Below, in pieces: positions 54,513 through 63,842 of a stretch of 64,000 nucleotides of DNA. Made by a program: the position numbers and the translations under genes. The DNA is from Cyanocohniella sp. LLY (GTDB lineage Bacteria > Cyanobacteriota > Cyanobacteriia > Cyanobacteriales > Nostocaceae): positions 34,024 to 98,023 of the forward strand of contig JAKOMP010000011.1 of the NCBI GenBank assembly GCA_022241785.1. Direction: 5' to 3'. Within the stretch, counting starts at the first letter, position 1. Every line of letters begins with the position of its first letter. Below the pieces are notes generated by a model, which saw nothing but the letters and a program-made list of their open reading frames with translations, was not told the origin of the DNA and did no database searches.

Positions 54513-56325
54513 TTTGTGGGGAGTTATAACTTATTTTTGGCCTTACATTCGTCCTCAATCTGGACTAATTTTCATTTCTGCGATCGCTTTGGTTGCAGAT
54601 GTGGGACTACGGGTACTGGAACCTTGGCCACTGAAGTTTGTTTTTGATTACGTATTAATACGAGGTAATAAGTTAAATAATATTCCTGCTATTGCTACCC
54701 TAGAACCAATGACACTGCTGACATTTTCAGCCGTTGCAGTTCTAGTTCTTACTGGTTTACGCGCTTTTGCTGCTTACTGGAGTACTGTGGGACTAGCTAC
54801 TGTAGGTAGCCGAGTTATGGGTAAAGTCCGTAACCATTTATACTGTCACTTGCAGGATTTATCGTTGGGTTATCACACCAAGGCGCGTAGCGGTGATTTG
54901 ATTGTGCGGGTGAGTAGTGATGCTAGTCGTTTACAAGAAATTATGATTACGGCTGCATTACCCTTGATAGTGAGCATTCTCACATTATTTGGGATGATTG
55001 GGGTCATGTTTTGGATGAATCCCAATTTAACCCTGCTGTCACTATTTACACTACCGTTATTTTGGTTAATTACTCAGCGACTAAGCAAACGCATTCGCGC
55101 ATCTTCATTAAAGCAACGCAAACAAGAAGGAATGGTAGCGGCGACGGCTGCGGAGTCTATTGCTGCAATTAAATTGGTGAAAGCGCTTTCGTTACAAGAT
55201 GCTTTTGCGCGGGTGTTTGCTCAACAAAATCAGCGCAGCCTTAAAGAAAGTGTCAAAACTCAACGCTTGGCGGCGCATTTGGAACGCACTGTTGATGCTG
55301 TCATTGCTTTAGGAACAGCGATTGTTTTATGGTACGGTTCTTGGCTGGCTTTGCGAGATGCTTTAACGCCTGGGGATGTGTTGGTATTTCTTACTTATCT
55401 CAAGAATGCTTTTAAGCCGGTGCAAAACTTTGCTAAGTACACCGGACGACTGGCGAAAGCCGCGGCTTCTGGTGAGCGCATTTTAGATGTATTAAATCAG
55501 CAACCTGATGTCCGTGATTCACCAGATGCAATACCCGCCCCGATTTTGCGAGGTGCAGTGCGTTTTGAGAATGTTCACTTTACCTATGAATCAGGACAAG
55601 TTTTACTGCAAGATATCAATTTAAACATTCAACCGGGACAGCAAGTAGCGATTGTGGGGACTTCTGGTGGTGGGAAATCTACATTAGTCAGTTTATTATT
55701 ACGACTTTATGACCCTTCGCAAGGTCATGTGATGATTGATGGGCGGGATATTCGAGAGTATACATTGGCCTCATTACGCCCGCAGATTAGTGTGGTTTTA
55801 CAAGATAGTATTTTGTTTGCGGCGACTATTCGAGAAAATATTGCTTACGGGATTGCTGGGGTGTCTGATGTGGAAATTGTAGAAGCCGCTCGTTTAGCTA
55901 ATGCTGATGATTTTATCCAAGCTTTACCGCAAGGATATGACACTCTAGTAGGGGAAAGAGGCGCAACTCTTTCTGGTGGACAAAGACAACGGATTGCGAT
56001 CGCTCGTGCTGCTATTCGTCAAGCACCAATTTTGATTTTGGATGAACCTACGACTGGGTTAGATAAGGGGAATGAGAAGGCGGTGATTGATGCGTTGCAA
56101 AGGTTAGCGGAAAATCGCACGACTTTTTTAATTACTCATGACCTTGATTTTGCCACGCGTGCAGATATTATTGTTTATCTAGAAAATGGGCGAGTGGTAG
56201 AACAGGGTTCTCATGTGGAGTTGATGCAAGAAAATGGGCGTTATGCAGCTTTGTATCAAGTGCAAAATGCAATGCGAAATGAAGATAAATTTTCTCACGC
56301 AGAGGCGCAGAGTCACAGAGAGTAA
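54499..56325 (+). CDS. ABC exporter, fused membrane and ATPase domains
   Basis: A 608-residue half-transporter: six membrane helices (about 15-310), then ATPase with Walker A VGTSGGGKST (about 389-398), Q-loop VLQDSILFA, ABC signature LSGGQRQR, Walker B ILILDEPTTGLD and the switch His in ITHDLD. It resembles MsbA/lipid or peptide exporters. The start overlaps the upstream glycosyltransferase gene by 14 bp. The last residues (SHAEAQSHRE) are made by the same repeat as in the 52068 gene, in another frame. It probably exports the product glycosylated by the neighbouring enzymes. Confidence 0.92.
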   Translation: MSKPSLWGVITYFWPYIRPQSGLIFISAIALVADVGLRVLEPWPLKFVFDYVLIRGNKLNNIPAIATLEPMTLLTFSAVAVLVLTGLRAFAAYWSTVGLATVGSRVMGKVRNHLYCHLQDLSLGYHTKARSGDLIVRVSSDASRLQEIMITAALPLIVSILTLFGMIGVMFWMNPNLTLLSLFTLPLFWLITQRLSKRIRASSLKQRKQEGMVAATAAESIAAIKLVKALSLQDAFARVFAQQNQRSLKESVKTQRLAAHLERTVDAVIALGTAIVLWYGSWLALRDALTPGDVLVFLTYLKNAFKPVQNFAKYTGRLAKAAASGERILDVLNQQPDVRDSPDAIPAPILRGAVRFENVHFTYESGQVLLQDINLNIQPGQQVAIVGTSGGGKSTLVSLLLRLYDPSQGHVMIDGRDIREYTLASLRPQISVVLQDSILFAATIRENIAYGIAGVSDVEIVEAARLANADDFIQALPQGYDTLVGERGATLSGGQRQRIAIARAAIRQAPILILDEPTTGLDKGNEKAVIDALQRLAENRTTFLITHDLDFATRADIIVYLENGRVVEQGSHVELMQENGRYAALYQVQNAMRNEDKFSHAEAQSHRE

Positions 56326-56405
56326 TTTTATGAAATGGTACACGACATGAAATTCCCCTCTAGAAATCTAAAAATATTATTCATTTTCTCCGCGTCTCTG
56401 CGTGA
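56296..56405. repeat. Inverted pair of CGCAGAGGCGCAGAG-type repeats
   Basis: CACGCAGAGGCGCAGAGTCA at 56296-56315 and an inverted related unit (CTCCGCGTCTCTGCGTGA) at 56388-56405 flank about 70 bp. The same unit lies at 53306-53331 and, partly, 61056-61082. It overlaps the 3' end of the ABC exporter gene. Confidence 0.65.
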
Positions 56406-56410
56406 TGTAA

Positions 56411-57448
56411 ATGTATCCATCAATTCAGCAAAGCCAAAAAATAAATATGACTGTTTTCATCAGCGATTCATTTAACAGTGTGACTGATCCTAAAATGCCT
56501 TTTTTGTCGGCAGCAATTGAGCCAGTTCAGGTGCAAGAATGTTTGACTAGATGTTTAGTGATCGCTCAAAATTGTTGTCTGCAAAAAGTGGAAGTTATTC
56601 GTCATAAACCGGGTAGGCGTTGTTTGATTGCATATGAGTTAGTTGATAATGCTGGGAAAATAATTCGGCTCATTGGTAAGGTAAGAGCGAAGAGGACGGA
56701 TTTTCATAGTTATGAATTACAAAAATCTTTGTGGGAGCAGGGTTTTGCAGATGATAGTGCTGATGGAATTTCTGTACCGGAACCTGTGGGGATAATTCCC
56801 GAATGGCAAATGTGGTTACAGCGACAGGTTGAAGGTGCGCTTACTTTTACTCAATTGCTGACAACAAATAATAATATTTTACTAGCCAATAAAGTTGCGG
56901 AAGCTGCTCATAAACTTCACCAAACTAATATTCTTCCTCGGCGTTCTCATACCATGTCAGATGAATTGCGAATTTTACATGAACGCATTAATTTAGTCAT
57001 GCAAGAATATCCTGAATGGCAAAAACGTTTAGAGCGAATATTAGCAGCAAGTCATCATTTAGGAGAAAATACCCCAGAATTAAAACCCTGTGGTATCCAT
57101 CGAGATTTTTATCCAGATCAAGTGCTTGTCAATCATTCTCGATTGTATCTGATTGACCTAGATTTATATTGTGAAGGTAATCCAGCGCTGGATATTGGTA
57201 ATTTTATCGCTCATATTCAAGAATATAGTCTTCGTACTTTTGGCAATTATGAAGCATTACGCGAGTATGAAAATGCTTTAATTGAAAGATTTATACACTT
57301 AACAAGTCATAAATACCTGAAAGCAATTGAAACATACATTACTCTTACCTTAGTTCGACACATTTATATTAGTACTCAATTTCCAGAACGTCGCCCTTTT
57401 ACCGAAGCTTTATTACACTTATGCGAACAGCGACTGCATATTAATTAA
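56411..57448 (+). CDS. Aminoglycoside-phosphotransferase-fold kinase
   Basis: A 345-residue protein with the APH/choline-kinase fold: VEVIRHKPGRRCLIAYELV (beta lobe), then the catalytic loop CGIHRDFYPDQVLVN (about 228-242; His-x-Asp) and the metal-binding LYLIDLDLYCEGNPALDIGNF (cut; Asp). This fold phosphorylates small molecules such as sugars, choline or antibiotics. Its position among glycosyltransferases and exporters suggests a sugar or lipid-head kinase, or a resistance gene for the product; neither can be chosen. The start could also be Met at 56444. Confidence 0.82.
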   Translation: MYPSIQQSQKINMTVFISDSFNSVTDPKMPFLSAAIEPVQVQECLTRCLVIAQNCCLQKVEVIRHKPGRRCLIAYELVDNAGKIIRLIGKVRAKRTDFHSYELQKSLWEQGFADDSADGISVPEPVGIIPEWQMWLQRQVEGALTFTQLLTTNNNILLANKVAEAAHKLHQTNILPRRSHTMSDELRILHERINLVMQEYPEWQKRLERILAASHHLGENTPELKPCGIHRDFYPDQVLVNHSRLYLIDLDLYCEGNPALDIGNFIAHIQEYSLRTFGNYEALREYENALIERFIHLTSHKYLKAIETYITLTLVRHIYISTQFPERRPFTEALLHLCEQRLHIN

Positions 57449-57591
57449 ACTCTTATTCTTTGCGCCTACCCTACGGGAATGCCTCCGGCACGCTACGCGA
57501 AAGCCTGACGGCGATTGCGCCTTTGCGTGTTAGCGCAGCGGGGCGTAAGCCCGATAAATCCCTACTTATTACTTACTTTCAGGAGATAGCA

Positions 57592-59103
57592 TTGATAAAT
57601 TCAACTTGTTGGCGAAAAATTCGCTTGATTACTGTAATTAGTTCACTTTGTCTGAGTAGCATAACTAAAGCTATGGCAACACCAGATAATAAATTAAATA
57701 TAATTACCGCAGTTTCACAATTGTCAGATATTAACGTTGATAGTTGGGAATTTCAAACTTTAAAAGCATTAATGAGACAATATGATTGTGCCAGAATAGA
57801 AAATAAAACTTTAAATAGAGATCAATTTGCCAATAAATTAAATACTTGCTTAATGAGTATCAATCAATCTATTGATGAGTCTGACATTCACAATCAAGAA
57901 ACATTAACTGCCATCCAAAGATTACAAGCAGAATTTTCAGCAGAATTAGCCACCCTGAATCAGCGAGTAGATTTATTAGAAACCAAAATTGCAACGTTGG
58001 AAAAACAACAATTTTCACCTTCTGTTGAACTAGAAGGTGAAATTATCTTTGCTGTGAGTGGATTTGCTGGGGGAAACAAAGCTAACAGTAGAACCAAACC
58101 AGTAAATGAAAATTTAGTATTGAGCGATCGCCTACGTCTGAGCCTCAAAAGTAGTTTCACGGGAAAAGATGAATTACAAGTACGTTTACAAGCACGCAAC
58201 ACACCAGAATTAGAAGATTTTACCGGAACCCAAATGGCAAATCTGGGTTTTGACGGTGATAATAATAATGAAATAGAAGTAGATGAACTAGATTATAGAT
58301 TCCCTCTAGGCAAGCAAACTCGCATGACTTTGTACGCCTTGGGAGGAGGATTAGGAGACTTTGTTCCTAGCGTCAATCCTCTCTTTAGTGGTAGTGGAGA
58401 CGGTTCAATTTCTACATTTGGCAGAGAAAACCCCATTCGCCGCCAAGGTGGTGGTGCAGGTATCGGTATTTCTCATAATTTAAATGACAATCTCAATTTT
58501 TCTTTAGGATATGTCACTAGCGATGTCAACAATCCAGAGAAGGGGATTTTTGCTAGTCCTTATGGGGCGATCGCGCAACTTACCCTTGAACCCACCAAAA
58601 CCACAGCACTCAGCTTTACCTATATCCATTCTTACAATAATCTGAATACGGGAACTGGTAGTGAATTAACTGGTGATCCATTTAATAATCAAGCAAAGGC
58701 GATCGCTGCTAATTCCTTTGGTGCAGAAGCCGCTTGGCACATTAACCCTAGTATCACCCTCGGAGGCCGAATTGGTTTTATCCAAGCACAAGCAGAAGAT
58801 TTACCAACTACCCCAAGCGCTGTTATCTCTACATGGGCATTAATGTTAGCTATCAGAGATCCGCAAGAAGACGATAGTTTTGCTGGGTTTGTGGTGGGTC
58901 AGCCTCCTAAAGTAACTTACAATAGTTTCGGCGAGAACCTTGCAGATCAAGATAGTTCTCTACATCTAGAAGCCTTTTACCATTTTCAAGTCACCGATAA
59001 CATTGCCATTACTCCTGGTTTATTTGTGATTACTAGTCCAGAAAATAATCAAGGTAATGACACCATTTATGTTGGTACAGTGCGGACAACATTTAGCTTT
59101 TAA
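57592..59103 (+). CDS. Outer-membrane OprB/iron-uptake porin-like protein
   Basis: A 503-residue protein. It starts at a TTG (57592) with an AGGAG ribosome site 6 nt upstream, giving a signal peptide (about 1-27, ends ITKAMA). A coiled coil follows (about 90-140: RLQAEFSAELATLNQRVDLLETK cut), then a beta-rich barrel of about 350 residues with alternating hydrophobic strands and a closing YVGTVRTTFSF, typical of cyanobacterial porins. The N-terminal SLH domain of the family is reduced to a remnant at about residues 40-70. The porin probably lets the cluster's product cross the outer membrane. Confidence 0.75.
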   Translation: MINSTCWRKIRLITVISSLCLSSITKAMATPDNKLNIITAVSQLSDINVDSWEFQTLKALMRQYDCARIENKTLNRDQFANKLNTCLMSINQSIDESDIHNQETLTAIQRLQAEFSAELATLNQRVDLLETKIATLEKQQFSPSVELEGEIIFAVSGFAGGNKANSRTKPVNENLVLSDRLRLSLKSSFTGKDELQVRLQARNTPELEDFTGTQMANLGFDGDNNNEIEVDELDYRFPLGKQTRMTLYALGGGLGDFVPSVNPLFSGSGDGSISTFGRENPIRRQGGGAGIGISHNLNDNLNFSLGYVTSDVNNPEKGIFASPYGAIAQLTLEPTKTTALSFTYIHSYNNLNTGTGSELTGDPFNNQAKAIAANSFGAEAAWHINPSITLGGRIGFIQAQAEDLPTTPSAVISTWALMLAIRDPQEDDSFAGFVVGQPPKVTYNSFGENLADQDSSLHLEAFYHFQVTDNIAITPGLFVITSPENNQGNDTIYVGTVRTTFSF

Positions 59104-59210
59104 AAAGTTATAGCGTTTTCGGTTGGCTAAGTTCATTAACTGTAGTGGACTGACACCCCTAAATTGGTGAAATTGGTGATCACAGGTGTTTCTACGCTAT
59201 ATAAATAAGT

Positions 59211-61022
59211 ATGAAAAAGATACGAAATACCTTGCGCCAATCACTAGCAGTTTTTCGCTACAGTGGACGGGCTATCAACTTAGTGTGGAATACTAGCCAC
59301 ATCCTGACCCTTATTCTGGCTACTTTAACTTTAATAGCAGGTTTATTACCAGCTGCGATCGCCTACCTTGGTAAGTTAATTGTCGATGCTGTAGTTTTGG
59401 CTGCTCAAGCGGGTGATGGTGATATCTCTCGCCCTTTATTATATGTAGGATTAGAAGCCATTGCGATCGCTCTTTTGGCTGCGAGTCAACGAGGCATCTC
59501 TATTTGTCAGTCATTGTTGCGAGTGCTACTTGGGCAGAAAGTAAATGTACTGATTTTAGAAAAAGCCCTCACACTAGATTTACGCCACTTTGAAGATTCA
59601 GAATTTTATGACAAATTAACCAACGCCCGGCGAGAAGCATCTGTGCGTCCCCTTTCTTTAGTAAATCGCACCTTTGGTTTAGCACAAAACGCCCTGTCTT
59701 TAATTACCTACGGCGTATTATTAGTGAATTTCTCAACTTGGGCAGTGCTAGTGCTAATTTTAGCAGCCATGCCAGCCTTCATTGCCGAAACCAAGTTTGC
59801 TGGACAAGCCTTTCGTTTATTTAGTTGGCGCGCCGCAGAAACTCGTCAACAGCACTACATTGAAAATTTATTGGCCAGAGAAGACTTTGCTACAGAAATC
59901 AAACTGTACCAACTCGGAGATACTTTATTAGGACGTTACCGCAACCTGTTTCATCAACTTTATGGCGAAGACCGAGACTTAACGCTGCGACGGGGACTGT
60001 GGGGATATCTGCTGAGTTTAGTGAGTACAGTGGCTTTTTACCTAGCCTACGCTTGGATTGTTGTAGAAACAGTCATGGCAAGAATTTCCTTAGGAGATAT
60101 GACCATGTATCTCACAGTGTTTCGCCAAGGACAGTCTACATTTTCTAACGCCCTGACTTCCATCGGGGGAATGTACGAAGACAATTTATATTTATCAAAT
60201 CTCTACGATTTCTTAGAGGAAGAAGTACCACAAACTTGGGGTGATGCTACCACAGGTATCAAGCCTCAAGATGGTATTCGTTTTGAGAACGTATCCTTTA
60301 CTTATCCCGGAAGTTCCCAACCTGCATTAACAGATATTTCACTGCATTTAAAACCAGGAGAAAAACTCGCAATTGTCGGTGAAAACGGTTCTGGTAAAAC
60401 GACTTTAATTAAATTACTCACCCGACTCTACACCCCAGACTCCGGGCGAATTTATTTAGATGGTTTAGACTTGCAAGAATGGGATGTAAATGTCTTACGA
60501 CAACGCATTGGGGTAATTTTTCAGAACTTCGTGCGTTACCAATTCACCGTCGGCGAGAATATCGGTGTTGGCGACGTAGAACATTTAGAAGATAAAAATC
60601 GTTGGCAAATAGCCGCCGAAAAAGGCATGGCGCAACCCTTCATCGAAAAACTGCCGCAAAACTTCCAAACACAACTGGGGCGTTGGTTCAACAGAGGACA
60701 AGAACTTTCCGGGGGACAATGGCAAAAAATCGCCCTAGCCCGCGCCTTTATGCGAACACAGGCAGATATTTTAGTCTTAGATGAACCAACATCAGCAATG
60801 GATGCTCAAGCAGAGTTTGATATATTCAATCATTTTCGCACCCTGACCAAAAATCAGATGGTATTTTTAATTTCCCATCGCTTCTCCACAGTACGAATGG
60901 CCGATAAAATCGTAGTCATCGAAAACGGCCAAGTCACAGAACAAGGCACACACGAAGAATTGCTACAAACCGAAGGTCGCTATGCCAAATTATTTTATTT
61001 GCAAGCTGCGGGATATCAGTAA
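59211..61022 (+). CDS. Second ABC exporter, fused membrane and ATPase domains
   Basis: A 603-residue half-transporter: six helices (about 25-330), ATPase with Walker A VGENGSGKTT (about 394-403), Q-loop VIFQNFVRYQF, signature LSGGQWQK, Walker B ILVLDEPTSAMD and ISHRFS. Arg-rich intracellular loops. It differs from the 54499 exporter and is closer to the type found in peptide or lipid export clusters. It ends the cluster; the next gene, YebC, is convergent. Function with the neighbouring porin is inferred from position only. Confidence 0.9.
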   Translation: MKKIRNTLRQSLAVFRYSGRAINLVWNTSHILTLILATLTLIAGLLPAAIAYLGKLIVDAVVLAAQAGDGDISRPLLYVGLEAIAIALLAASQRGISICQSLLRVLLGQKVNVLILEKALTLDLRHFEDSEFYDKLTNARREASVRPLSLVNRTFGLAQNALSLITYGVLLVNFSTWAVLVLILAAMPAFIAETKFAGQAFRLFSWRAAETRQQHYIENLLAREDFATEIKLYQLGDTLLGRYRNLFHQLYGEDRDLTLRRGLWGYLLSLVSTVAFYLAYAWIVVETVMARISLGDMTMYLTVFRQGQSTFSNALTSIGGMYEDNLYLSNLYDFLEEEVPQTWGDATTGIKPQDGIRFENVSFTYPGSSQPALTDISLHLKPGEKLAIVGENGSGKTTLIKLLTRLYTPDSGRIYLDGLDLQEWDVNVLRQRIGVIFQNFVRYQFTVGENIGVGDVEHLEDKNRWQIAAEKGMAQPFIEKLPQNFQTQLGRWFNRGQELSGGQWQKIALARAFMRTQADILVLDEPTSAMDAQAEFDIFNHFRTLTKNQMVFLISHRFSTVRMADKIVVIENGQVTEQGTHEELLQTEGRYAKLFYLQAAGYQ

Positions 61023-61055
61023 TTCGTAATGATTGACAAGAACTCAATTTTTTTT

Positions 61056-61082
61056 CTCTGCGTCCTCTGCGTCCTTTGCGGT
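61056..61082. repeat. CTCTGCGTCCTCTGCGTCC-type repeat
   Basis: Two tandem CTCTGCGTC units at the end of the cluster, related to the repeats at 53306 and 56296. Confidence 0.55.
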
Positions 61083-61098
61083 TCGTTATTCCTAATTC

Positions 61099-61857
61099 TT
61101 AAACCGCCATCAAATCCATCAAATTTTCTGCCATATCAAAATTAGCAGTCACATTTTGCACATCATCCAACCCCTCTAGAGTATCAATTAACTTGAGGAG
61201 CGATCGCGCCTGGTCGGTATCAGTCACTTCCACATAATTACTCGGAAGCCAACGCAATTCCGCATCATTCACCTGAAATCCTTGTTCCTTCAACGCCTGA
61301 GAGAGAACTTCCAAATTTGTCACCTCAGTAAACACCTCAGCCGTCTCATCTTCAGTCATTTCATAAAATTCCGCCCCACCTTCTAGGGACGCTTCCAAAA
61401 GCTGGTCTTCGTCCACCACACCCGCCACTAGACAAACACCCTTTTGGTCAAACATCCAGCTAACACAGCCAGTTTCACCCAAATTGCCCCCATTTTTACT
61501 AAAAGCAACACGCAAATCAGCAGCCGTCCGATTACGATTATCTGTAAAAGCTTCAATTAAAACTGCCACACCACCAGGGCCATAACCCTCGTAACGAATG
61601 GCCTCAAAACTGGCACCATCCGCGCCAAAAGTGCCAGTACCTTTAGCGATCGCCCGTTCAATATTATCATTAGGTATACCCGCCGCCTTGGCTTTATCAA
61701 TGGCTGTGCGTAGCTGAAAATTTCCCGCCGGGTCTGGTACACCGCTTCTCGCAGCTACAATAATTGCCCTAGATAACTGCGTGAATGTCTTGCCCTTTTT
61801 GGCATCTACTACCGCCTTCTGGCGCTTAATATTTGCCCATTTACTATGTCCTGCCAT
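61099..61857 (-). CDS. YebC/PmpR family regulator
   Basis: A 252-residue protein with the diagnostic start [22 protein letters not shown] (cut) and the middle [25 protein letters not shown] (cut). YebC proteins bind DNA or ribosomes; recent work gives some family members a role in translating proline stretches, and PmpR acts as a transcription factor. Cytosolic, normal length. The regulatory role cannot be decided from sequence. It faces the ABC exporter gene. Confidence 0.93.
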   Translation of the reverse strand: MAGHSKWANIKRQKAVVDAKKGKTFTQLSRAIIVAARSGVPDPAGNFQLRTAIDKAKAAGIPNDNIERAIAKGTGTFGADGASFEAIRYEGYGPGGVAVLIEAFTDNRNRTAADLRVAFSKNGGNLGETGCVSWMFDQKGVCLVAGVVDEDQLLEASLEGGAEFYEMTEDETAEVFTEVTNLEVLSQALKEQGFQVNDAELRWLPSNYVEVTDTDQARSLLKLIDTLEGLDDVQNVTANFDMAENLMDLMAV

Positions 61858-61928
61858 AATCTCAAATGATGAATGCTCCCTTCAAAGTTTAGGATATACA
61901 TAGTTTTTGCCAAGATGCAAAGGCACAT

Positions 61929-63383
61929 TTGTTGAATTATGTAACTGAAACGGTGAAAATTACCCCAATTGTGCGATGTCTGATCAAAAGTGCCAAAAGT
62001 GTGATTATCAAATCGCTAAAATTGGCCAATGTACTCAATAAAAGTAATGCACGGCTTTTTTCTGCACCCCGTAATTCCCAGAAAAAAAGAAAAAACGTGC
62101 AATACCTGCAAAATTCCTTGCTATTTCTGCTAGTGGGCATACTGACTTTGGGTGGATGTCAGTTTATACAAACTAGAGAAGCAGATGTAATTCACATCAC
62201 TTTATGGCAAGGGGTTAATCCACCGGCAAATCGGGATGTATTACAAAAGCTAGTAGATAAATTTAATCAAACTCACCCGAATATTCAAGTAGAGTCTTTG
62301 TATGCTGGGCAACAGGATCAGCAAACACCCAAAATTTTGGCAGCCGTCGTTGGTAATGCGCCGCCAGATTTACTATGGTACAACCCCACCATTGCTGGTC
62401 AATTAGTAGAATTAGAAGCCCTAATTCCTTTAAATGACAAGCTAGAGAAATCTCCGGTGAAAGCCGAAATTGACCCAGCTTTGTTTGAATCAATGGAATA
62501 CCAGGGGCAAATTTGGTCATTACCGTTTGCGACTAATAACGTGGGTGTGTATTATCGTCCCAGTTTGTTTGAGAAAGCCGGAATCACAGAATTACCGCGG
62601 ACTTGGGTAGAATTTCGCCAAGTTGCTAAACAATTAACTCGTGATTTTGATGGCGATGGCCGCACAGATCAATATGGTATGTTTTTACCTTCAGGGAAAG
62701 GAGAATTTACCGTCTTCACCTGGTTACCATTTATGTGGAGTAGCGGCGGCGAGTTAGTCACCGGGGATGCACAAGACGCATCTAACGTCATGTTACAAGA
62801 TAATCCAGGAGCGATCGCAGCGTTGGAATTTTGGCGTAATTTAATTACCGATGGTTCCGCCATGTTATCTGGCCCAGAACGGGGTTATGAAACAGGCGAT
62901 TTAATTGCTGGTAATGTAGCCATGCAGGTAACTGGCCCGTGGAGTCTTGGCGAATTTACCGAAAGTGGCGTTGATTTTGGCGTATTTCCCATTCCCGTAG
63001 CCCAAGAACCAGCTACCAGTGTTGGTGGCGAAAACCTGTTTTTATTCAAAACCACACCACAAAGAGAACAAGCCGCCTTCACCTTTGCCGAATATACCAT
63101 GAGTGAAGAATTTCAGACAGAACTAGCTTTGGGAACAGGCTATTTACCCATCAATTTGAAATCACGCGAAAATCCCAAATATCAGGAATTTGTCAACAAG
63201 CAACCATCCTTGCAAGTCTTTTTAGACCAAGCTCAACACGGGCGATCGCGTCCCATCTTTCCGGGTTATAATCGCATTTCCGATAGTTTAGGCCGGGCAA
63301 TAGAATCTGTATTATTAGGTCAAAGTTCCCCAACCGAAGCATTAACCAGAACCCAGCAGCGATTAAATTTAATCTTCAGGTAA
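61929..63383 (+). CDS. Sugar-type ABC transporter solute-binding lipoprotein
   Basis: A periplasmic binding protein for a sugar or oligosaccharide importer. The 484-codon frame has a late hydrophobic signal and lipobox LGGC (Cys at about 77 of this frame), then mature VIHITLWQGVNPPANRDVLQ (cut), DGDGRTDQYG, MQVTGPWSLGEF and a two-lobed fold. The lead is odd: the lipobox Cys sits about 76 codons in with no internal ATG, so the true start is uncertain and may be one of several GTG or TTG codons, for example GTG at 62097. No permease or ATPase genes are adjacent; partners must lie elsewhere. Confidence 0.82.
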   Translation: MLNYVTETVKITPIVRCLIKSAKSVIIKSLKLANVLNKSNARLFSAPRNSQKKRKNVQYLQNSLLFLLVGILTLGGCQFIQTREADVIHITLWQGVNPPANRDVLQKLVDKFNQTHPNIQVESLYAGQQDQQTPKILAAVVGNAPPDLLWYNPTIAGQLVELEALIPLNDKLEKSPVKAEIDPALFESMEYQGQIWSLPFATNNVGVYYRPSLFEKAGITELPRTWVEFRQVAKQLTRDFDGDGRTDQYGMFLPSGKGEFTVFTWLPFMWSSGGELVTGDAQDASNVMLQDNPGAIAALEFWRNLITDGSAMLSGPERGYETGDLIAGNVAMQVTGPWSLGEFTESGVDFGVFPIPVAQEPATSVGGENLFLFKTTPQREQAAFTFAEYTMSEEFQTELALGTGYLPINLKSRENPKYQEFVNKQPSLQVFLDQAQHGRSRPIFPGYNRISDSLGRAIESVLLGQSSPTEALTRTQQRLNLIFR

Positions 63384-63425
63384 TTATTCTCTTGAATCCT
63401 GGAAATTCAAATTTACAAATTGGTA

Positions 63426-63842
63426 TTAGCTCTGAAATTGGGTTAATAACCAAGCACCAACTTGACCATGATTCATTTGACGAGTCCGCCGTAAAGCTTC
63501 ATTAAGTAGAGAAAACGCCAATTCTGGTAAAACCTGAGACTCACTAATACGGCGACTACCACCATTCTCAATAGCAAAAGCAATAACTTGAACATTTAAA
63601 ACATCAACAATTCAATATTCCTTCACCCCTAAATCTTCGTACAAAAGTCGTTTTGCACCTTGGTCATCAGCCAATGAAGTATTCGCCACCTCAATCACTA
63701 AATCAGGTGGTGGATAAACATCGAGGTTGATAATAGAAGTACCGTAGGGAATAACATCAGCATTGTCACCAATATAATAAGAAATATCAGGTTGAACTTC
63801 CCTAACTCCTACTTGCCGATAACTACAACCCATATTCCGCAC
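63426..63842 (-). pseudogene. Broken Uma2 family gene (in-frame stop)
   Basis: The minus-strand frame reads DVYPPPDLVIEVANTSLADDQ (cut) and LLYEDLGVKEY, then a TGA at 63614-63612, and continues in the same frame for 61 codons (IVDVLNVQVIAFAIENGG... to a TAA at 63428-63426). Relatives read GVKEYWIVDV at this point, so a Trp codon TGG has become TGA. The first about 50 residues of the family are also missing upstream, or lost by a frameshift near 63830, where another frame reads IVTVKGAEYGL. It is therefore a decayed copy; the intact relative is at 28700. Confidence 0.7.
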
